DNA of 64,000 bases from the NCBI GenBank assembly GCA_030562195.1, contig CM060202.1, forward strand, positions 20,074,317 to 20,138,316, given 5' to 3'. The position numbers and the translations under genes were made by a program. Origin of the DNA: Nipponacmea schrenckii. Taxonomy: Eukaryota; Mollusca; Gastropoda; Lottiidae. The notes below the pieces were generated by a model. It was not told where the DNA came from and searched no databases. It saw only the letters and a program-made list of their open reading frames with translations. Below, one piece after another: positions 57,332-64,000 of this stretch (positions within the stretch are counted from its first letter, which is position 1; the number at the start of each line of letters is the position of its first letter).

Positions 57332-60300
57332 ATCGACTGTACTGATGTAGTTAGTCTTTAGAACACTTCCAACTTAAAGAGTATTGTCAGTTTAGTTGTG
57401 TAGGAGTCTTGAATCTAATAAGTAATAGTAGTAGAAGTCGATTACAAGAGAAACGCGAGGGTAGCATTTCTTTTTTGTCTACTTGTTAATTTAACAAAAC
57501 GTATTCCACACTTTCAACAATGTGGTGAACCATATTATTAAAGAAGGCATAATGGCATTTAGAAGTTGCAATATTAGTAAAAATGTTGTAACCTAGGCAC
57601 ATTTTTAGTGTCCCCAATATGATTATTACTCAACTGAGATCGAACCCAATTTTTTAACCATTTTTTTTATTGTATTTCCTTGTTATCGTTGATTTTCATG
57701 GCAAACAACTTAGTATTATTTATTATGGCAGCTGATTAGATTGAAATCCTGAAGCTCAGTTAGGATTTCTTGAAATATTAAACCAAAAATCATAAAGCGG
57801 GTTTGTGTATATCGTGTTGCCTGGCATGCCATGTTCCTAGAAACAGCTACACCAGTTTGTTTTGCAGCCTTTTTATGATCAATGTCAATGACTTAATTTG
57901 CTTTCAGTGTTTGATCTAACAGAAACTACCTTTTATTGAGGAAACTGACATAAATGCCACAGTTCTGTATCTTTATAACAAATCATAAATGTCTTCATAT
58001 TTCTTGAACATAAAGGTTGAAAAACATCTTGAAATTGCCCTTGTATTGCAATGGGTTTGAGATACAAAAACTAACAAAAGCCATTACGAGTTTGGTTGCC
58101 TATTCACAAGGAATGTCTTGTAGAAAACCTTATTTAAGATTTACTTCAACTGTTCCACAACAGTTCACATTACTTGTGCTATATGAATAAGGATATTTCG
58201 ATACTTGCAGTTAATATTGGTGCAATATTTTTAATATTTTAAAATAAACATAACTTGTTATAAAGACACAGAAAGATCCAGAAGTCTGCTTCAGGTTATA
58301 TCACATGGGAGACAACTCTAGACCAAGCTTAGTATGTGCAATGTATTTTTAATTGGGCTCGTTTTTAATTTTGTTGCCCTATTTAGCAATAATTATTTCC
58401 TTCTTTTCTATTGTTTTATTTTGGTTATTCAAGTTTTGAAATACAGTGTATATAGGTTTTATCGAAATAATTTTATGTTGTCAACTTGTCAATGTTTTGT
58501 AGTAGTCCAAACTTATTCGCATATTTTATGTTATATTCTTCACATTGGAGAACGAATTTTATACATAGTTACAAAGGTTGTGGTATTACACTAGACAAAA
58601 TTAATTCTTCTTAAATAATCACTTTTTAAGAATATTCTGTCGACATCATAGAAAATATTACAGCTTCTAGAAAACAGTAGCACAGTTATGAATATTAATA
58701 ATAAGACAATTAAAAAGTCATAGCTAAATAAAAGGACATAGCTCAATTCGCTTCATTTACCAAGGATTATTCTAGGCTGTTTTATATGATTATGTAGCCT
58801 ATAGAGGTTATTTACCTTATTTGAAGACAACTATGCAAATTGCATAAATTAAAACACCATATATTGTATACAAGTTTATTCCGGTAGGAAAGGTTGCTAA
58901 GGATGTGTAAAGAAAATGAGCTGCAATAGAACATTCTTCCAAGAGATATCTTCAATATTTATTTATTTATTCATGGACCTCATATTTCACTCAGGTAGAA
59001 ATTAGTTATCTAGTAGTCCGGATTATGGCGCTGAATATATTATAGTTATCTCTAGCAAAATAGCTATCAATGTTTCTGTATTGTAACAAACGGCTATGTA
59101 TTTAAAGTTTTGCCAGATAGACAGTAATAACATTCCATTTTCAATTATGTCGATCAAGTGCAATGAATGAATGATACTTGTACCTTTAATTTTATCACTC
59201 CATTAGTCCGTTCACATCGGCATTCTTTAAAGACAAAGTTTATTGACCCTTTCCATGTTTTTTGTGGACTTCGTGACTTCGTAATTATGAAATAAAATAC
59301 AATTTTTAAACTTTAAGCATTTGATTGTAACTTATTTACAACACTTTCTTTATTCCATTCATTCATTCTTTCATTCCGTAAAAAATTTTTTTACTGTTTG
59401 CTTTTATTTAGAAAATCTGAAGGAATATTCTGAGCTAATACTAATGTTTCAACAAGTGTATGTATTGTAAAATGGTTATCGAATGTTATTTTCTATATTT
59501 CGTCATATATTAGATAATATTTATATTGTTATTGTTTAGATTATATTAGATTGTTATTGTTATTAATACAAAATAGATCTCGTGACAGTCCCTTCCTACC
59601 ATTTCATTCCACCCAGAATCTGTAGGGGTATTTAGAAATTTAAAATAGACCCATTAGAAGGTAGAGATAATGTAAATACTTATGAACCATTAATTTTAGA
59701 AGATAAATACAATTTAAATTCATAAAAACGGTAACAAAAATGTGGGTTTTCGTTGTTTTAATGTTCCTTGGATACCAAATTTAGACAATTTGATATTGAT
59801 TATTTTGACAGAAACCAGGCTACTATTGTATTGAAGTAATGTTTATGTTTATGGTAATTAGTATTTTTATATAATATTATATTGTTAATAAAATTTGAAA
59901 GTCACAATTTTGCTTCTGTTTTCGGTAAACCATCGCACTTTACTACCTACGATACTTATATTTACTTATATTAGACGCTAATCGGATTGTGATCTCCATT
60001 GACAACAAATATTCCTCATTTTGGTATTATTTCTTTTAGTAGGTATATAGAAATGTCAAGTCGTTCCTTAAAGTTTGTTTTCCTTTTATTTTCCTTGCCT
60101 AGTAGTTGATAAAAATGAACACTATTTCAATATTTGCAAGGATCTTAAACTTAAGAGGGAGTAGCGCCAGAGCTACTTATAATCAATCTGTCATATTTAA
60201 GTGAGATTGCGTGTTATTTGTCACTCTTTGACTATGATAGATTTGCAGCTCGGGTACTATCAGTTGGAGGTCGACTTGGATCAAATATACCACTATTATG

Positions 60301-61567
60301 GTAGTTGTGTTTAATAACTCTTAAATACAACAATAAGCAATAACTTTCATCAACAGCCAAACGACAGCGTAAGAGGCATTACCATGCAGCTCTATGAGGA
60401 TAATTGAAAAATCGGTGATTCTAGAAGGTAAGGGGAATTGAGACAACGTGATTATATAATTGAATTTCTTTGAACGCTTGATTGAATGTGACATCCAATA
60501 TCAAAAAATTAAACGACCTATTAAAATTATGCAATACTTCACTATCGATGAGAAAATGTATCTTAAAAACTTTTGGTTTGCAACGTGAAAACATTCCACG
60601 CCGAGTTATGCGAACATATTCATGTCAGATTTGGAACCACAAATCTCACTAACTTCCCCTCTTCCACCTATCAGCGGAAGCCTTTTAAGACGATATTTTC
60701 ACAATTCGAACAAATTAGACTTACCCTTTAAAGTCACCTTGATGATAAAATCACAATTGTTACAAAAGCTGAATATATTTATATTAGGTAATTATGTACA
60801 GAATAAATTTAATCAGAATTCTAACATCAATAAGCTTACCAACTACTTATATTCATAAATAAAATTACAGGATCGACACAACTTATTGGCTCTAGTAACT
60901 AAACCTTAAATTTTCTTATGTAAAAGAAAAACAGTAAAATAATATTATAATAGCATATAATGTTACTTAAGTCGATTGTTAAAATCTATCTTGAAATCTA
61001 ATATGCGTAATTTTAATTATTTCTTGGAATTATCCATATAGTTTTTTGTATAACGGGTAACTGGATTTCTAGCAAAGATTCTATAAATATCATAATTACA
61101 TATACTTATAATGACTAACACTAATATATATATAGACTACAATAACAATATATTCTATCTATCAGAACAAACTACAATAGAAAACATCACTTATGGACAA
61201 AATAAAAATTATGGTAAATATTAGAATGCAAGCAATCCATATATATTCTTCGAAATTCAAGAAAATACCCTTTTTTAAAAGGCTGATAAGAAAGTTATTT
61301 GAAAAAACCAAATGGAGTGGACTCGTTCCCTCAAATTGATCATCCGAGATTGTAAACTTCGTCTGTGACATTTCAATTTTCTACTTGTTAGAGTTCAATT
61401 GAGTAATATTTTTTAATCGAGGGTCAACTCAATATTTCTGTGTAAAATTGTAGTCTTTGTAAAAAAAAAAAAGGTACATGATTGGAGGTAATATTTTCTG
61501 TCTCTCTTGTCTTAGCATCTAATGAACATTTGGTTTACTGAAAAAAATACCATTAATTTTTTTTAAA

Positions 61568-61626
61568 TGCCCCCCAAAAAATTTTTGATGGGGGGCAAAA
61601 TTATCTTTTACCCCCCCCCCCCCCCC
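61568..61626. repeat. C6/G6 hairpin followed by a run of 16 C
   Basis: TGCCCCCC (61568-61575) pairs with GGGGGGCA (61590-61597) across an A/T-rich loop. A run of 16 C follows at 61611-61626. Confidence 0.8.
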
Positions 61627-62083
61627 AAAATGAAATGAAATAATTATATGTACCGGGTAGATTAACTATGTACATGTAATTGTCTCATAATGCCATATTT
61701 GTAAATTTCTGTGGTTTTTTTAACCTTCGAAGCTGGAAATACAATCAAAGAATATAAGTTTGTCTATCACGATGAAATTATTTGAACAAATATTAATTGT
61801 TGTTTTAATGAAATAAAATCAAACTTGAAGACACCATGAATAGCTTTATATTGAAAACATCCGAAAGGAAGTCTGTCTTCGGACAATTCGATTAATTTTG
61901 AAATAAAGGTACATGTATATGAATGATAACAGTTTAAATATGTTCCCGCACCCCTGATAGATTTTGTCTTCTTTGCTCGTCTTATCTAGAAAACAATCCA
62001 CTTTCCTAAAATATGTTGTAGACCGATGATCTTTAATCATCTTAATGGTAAAAAATTCTACAAAAGTTACAATCTTTTTTATA

Positions 62084-64000
62084 TTACCTGTCTAAGTATT
62101 TAAGATTAGCATAATATGGTCTAGTATCATCTACATTAGGATCGTTTTTACCAACTTTTGTTCCATCGTTAGATTGTATTCTAGCTGTATTGTGTACTGT
62201 ATCCAATTCTTCATAGGCCAGTGTATCATCTAAACAAATAAAAACAAACATTATTTCCTGTCGAATGAATAATAGGAGTCAAGGAATTTTATTTCAAAAC
62301 TGTAAGATTTATAAAAAAGGGAAAGACATATTTATATTTACCCGATCTTGATGTGGGATTAAATCCATCGTATCTATAAAATAATAACAGTTTATATCTT
62401 ACTGGAAAACATACACTATCTTTAATAATCTATACAGTGTTTATTAGTATGTTACAACTGGTACACATTCTTCACTTATATTGGTTCAAACAGAATTCAG
62501 GGCCGTAACTACATCTCATGCAAAATAGCATATCTTATGACGAACTTAACCAACAGAAAAATTAAACACTGAAACAAATCATAATGTGTAAGTCTAAGGA
62601 AAACGAAAAGGGAAGTTTATTATCAAACTATGAAAAACTTACGTTTTATCTACTTTCTTCTGTTTACCTGAAAATAAACGACTAAAAGTTATTTCTTGCA
62701 ATTATCTTAGTGAAAACAAGAATTAGCTGTAGGGTGTTTAATTTAATTTCCATGTTAAAATAATAAATTATAATAAACTCTTTATTTTACATGTTCCATT
62801 TGTGTTGCTTATAATAATACTAAAAACACGTAATGATATTAATCTCAGACCTGACCAATATCTATAAATAAACAGTGCTGCAATAACCATCACCACTATA
62901 GCTACAGCTACACCTAAACCTGTTCCAATAACAGCTACAAATCCACTGTTATAACTACTGCTACAACTAGCGATTAAAACACTGCTTCCACCACTATTAA
63001 TTGTCTTATTGCAGGTTGGTGTCATTTTAGTTTCAAGAGTAGTATCTAAAATATAAGATTATACGATAATTAGTTTAACTGACGAGAAGACTGCAAACAA
63101 TACTAACACCACCAGGGTTTATTGACCTACATGTATTTTATCTCCGAGATAGTTTGAAGATTCTATATTAGAGATCATACTTTCACCATATTTATTACTA
63201 GCTATCACTCTAATATAATAACTAGTATCTGGTTCTAATCCTTCTATACAATAGTCAACTCGACCATTATTGGTACCATCTGGTATTGTGGACGAATTGA
63301 CCCATGTTTTATCATCAGTAGAATGTTGAACTATAAAACTTTGTGATGCTCCACCATTAAATCCTGGTGTCCAATCTACACAAATTGTAGATTTTGGTGG
63401 TTGAATGGTTATAGAACTGGGCAAGTTTGGTGTAGCTAAATGAAATATTTGATATTTATACATAAATTAGTTTTTAATGTGTACTAGGTTAGAAATTCAA
63501 AAGAAATGTTGGTTTATCGACGAAGATTTACCAAAAAACAATAATGGCAAAGAGTGATATTATGTAAATTTTGACATCATAAATCTTGCATAATACTTTC
63601 AGACACAAAAAAAACAAAACACGCCATATACACCAACATCTTCAAAAAAAGCTTTCTTTTTCCAGAATTTCCAAATTATGTAAGTTACAAATGATTAAAG
63701 AAGACAATACATGTATTAACACTTACACAAAACCGTAACGTAAGTATCATCAGTAACTGCACTAGTCTGTTGTCCACCAGTAGTTGGTATCATGATATTA
63801 CTAACTGTACATGTATATTGTCCTCTATTGATACTAGATATAGTTAAATTCTGTTGAGATTGTATCAAGTTATTAGGTCCAGACCAAGTATAATTATTAG
63901 GTACAGGATTAGATGTAGCTATACAGGGTATAGTGAGAGTATTAGATTCTATAATACTATATTGTGGTATCAGGGTGACTCTTGGTGGAAATAAAACATC
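62084..64000 (-). CDS. Ig/fibronectin-III single-pass membrane protein, C-terminal part
   Basis: Minus-strand exons: 63727-64000 (Ig domain, continues beyond the window), 63127-63435 (FN3), 62851-63045 (stalk and transmembrane), 62643-62667, 62342-62373 and 62084-62229. Phases match at every junction. The Ig exon has TIPCIATSN...YTWSGP...GQYTCTVSN, the classic C-W-YxC layout. The FN3 exon has CVDWTPGFNGG and YYIRVIASNKYG. The transmembrane helix is GVAVAIVVMVIAALFIY, and a tail of about 65 residues follows. The last exon holds LAYEEL, an ITIM-type motif, and PYYANLKYLDR, then TAA at 62084-62086. The layout resembles nephrin/NCAM-like adhesion receptors, but no ortholog is assigned. A splice at 62087 instead of the stop cannot be excluded. 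Confidence 0.82.

Larger units (their letters stand above)
56328..62083. other. 3' region between two convergent membrane-protein genes
   Basis: Presumed 3' UTR of the six-cysteine Ig gene (AATAAA near 57120). A 15-bp repeat lies at 57273-57331 and a hairpin plus C-run at 61568-61626. No conserved coding sequence was recognised. Confidence 0.4.

Noticed and set aside
58334..58594. Hydrophobic 86-residue ORF
   Set aside because: Composition reflects T-rich DNA; there is no splice or promoter context.
61310..61371. Minus-strand segment encoding NVTDEVYNLG as a last exon of the Ig/FN3 gene
   Set aside because: An in-frame stop directly precedes it and no acceptor lies in between; the TAA at 62084-62086 is simpler.

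Overview
The window is AT-rich animal genomic DNA with intron-rich genes, GT-AG splice sites, minisatellites, tRNA-derived SINEs, a LINE and a P-type DNA transposon. The ORFs fall into short exons that had to be reassembled by splice site, phase and protein similarity. The gene content and SINE type point to a lophotrochozoan, probably a mollusc such as a gastropod. That placement is inference; no species marker was read.

Left part (1-19,600). Three conserved metazoan genes sit close together: PRMT9 (minus, 3' end beyond the left edge), CCDC138 (minus, 12 coding exons, 3579-12224) and MSL3 (plus, 12 coding exons, 13556-18889). CCDC138 and MSL3 are divergent over about 1.3 kb. A complete P/THAP9-type transposon (7600-11379) lies inside CCDC138 intron 3. 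It has 42-bp perfect terminal inverted repeats, 23-bp internal inverted repeats and a perfect 8-bp target duplication. Its spliced THAP transposase gene carries frame breaks. Two retroposon-like families each occur twice around these genes.

Middle (19,600-31,800). No conserved gene was found. There is a SINE, two minisatellites and a 5'-truncated LINE with an open 848-residue reverse transcriptase frame (24170-26716).

Right part (31,800-64,000). A plus-strand gene was reconstructed from signal-peptide, linker, two six-cysteine Ig-like and transmembrane exons (31872-56327). All junctions are phase 1 and together they encode a 297-residue single-pass receptor. Its region upstream of the Ig exons is over 18 kb and holds two large minisatellite arrays. 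I do not recognise the family, and it is the best candidate for something undescribed. At the right edge a minus-strand Ig/FN3/transmembrane gene with an ITIM-like tyrosine motif converges on it.

Sequence quality: CCDC138 and MSL3 show single-base frame breaks at homopolymers where both flanking frames are conserved. Either the assembly has residual indels or this allele is damaged.
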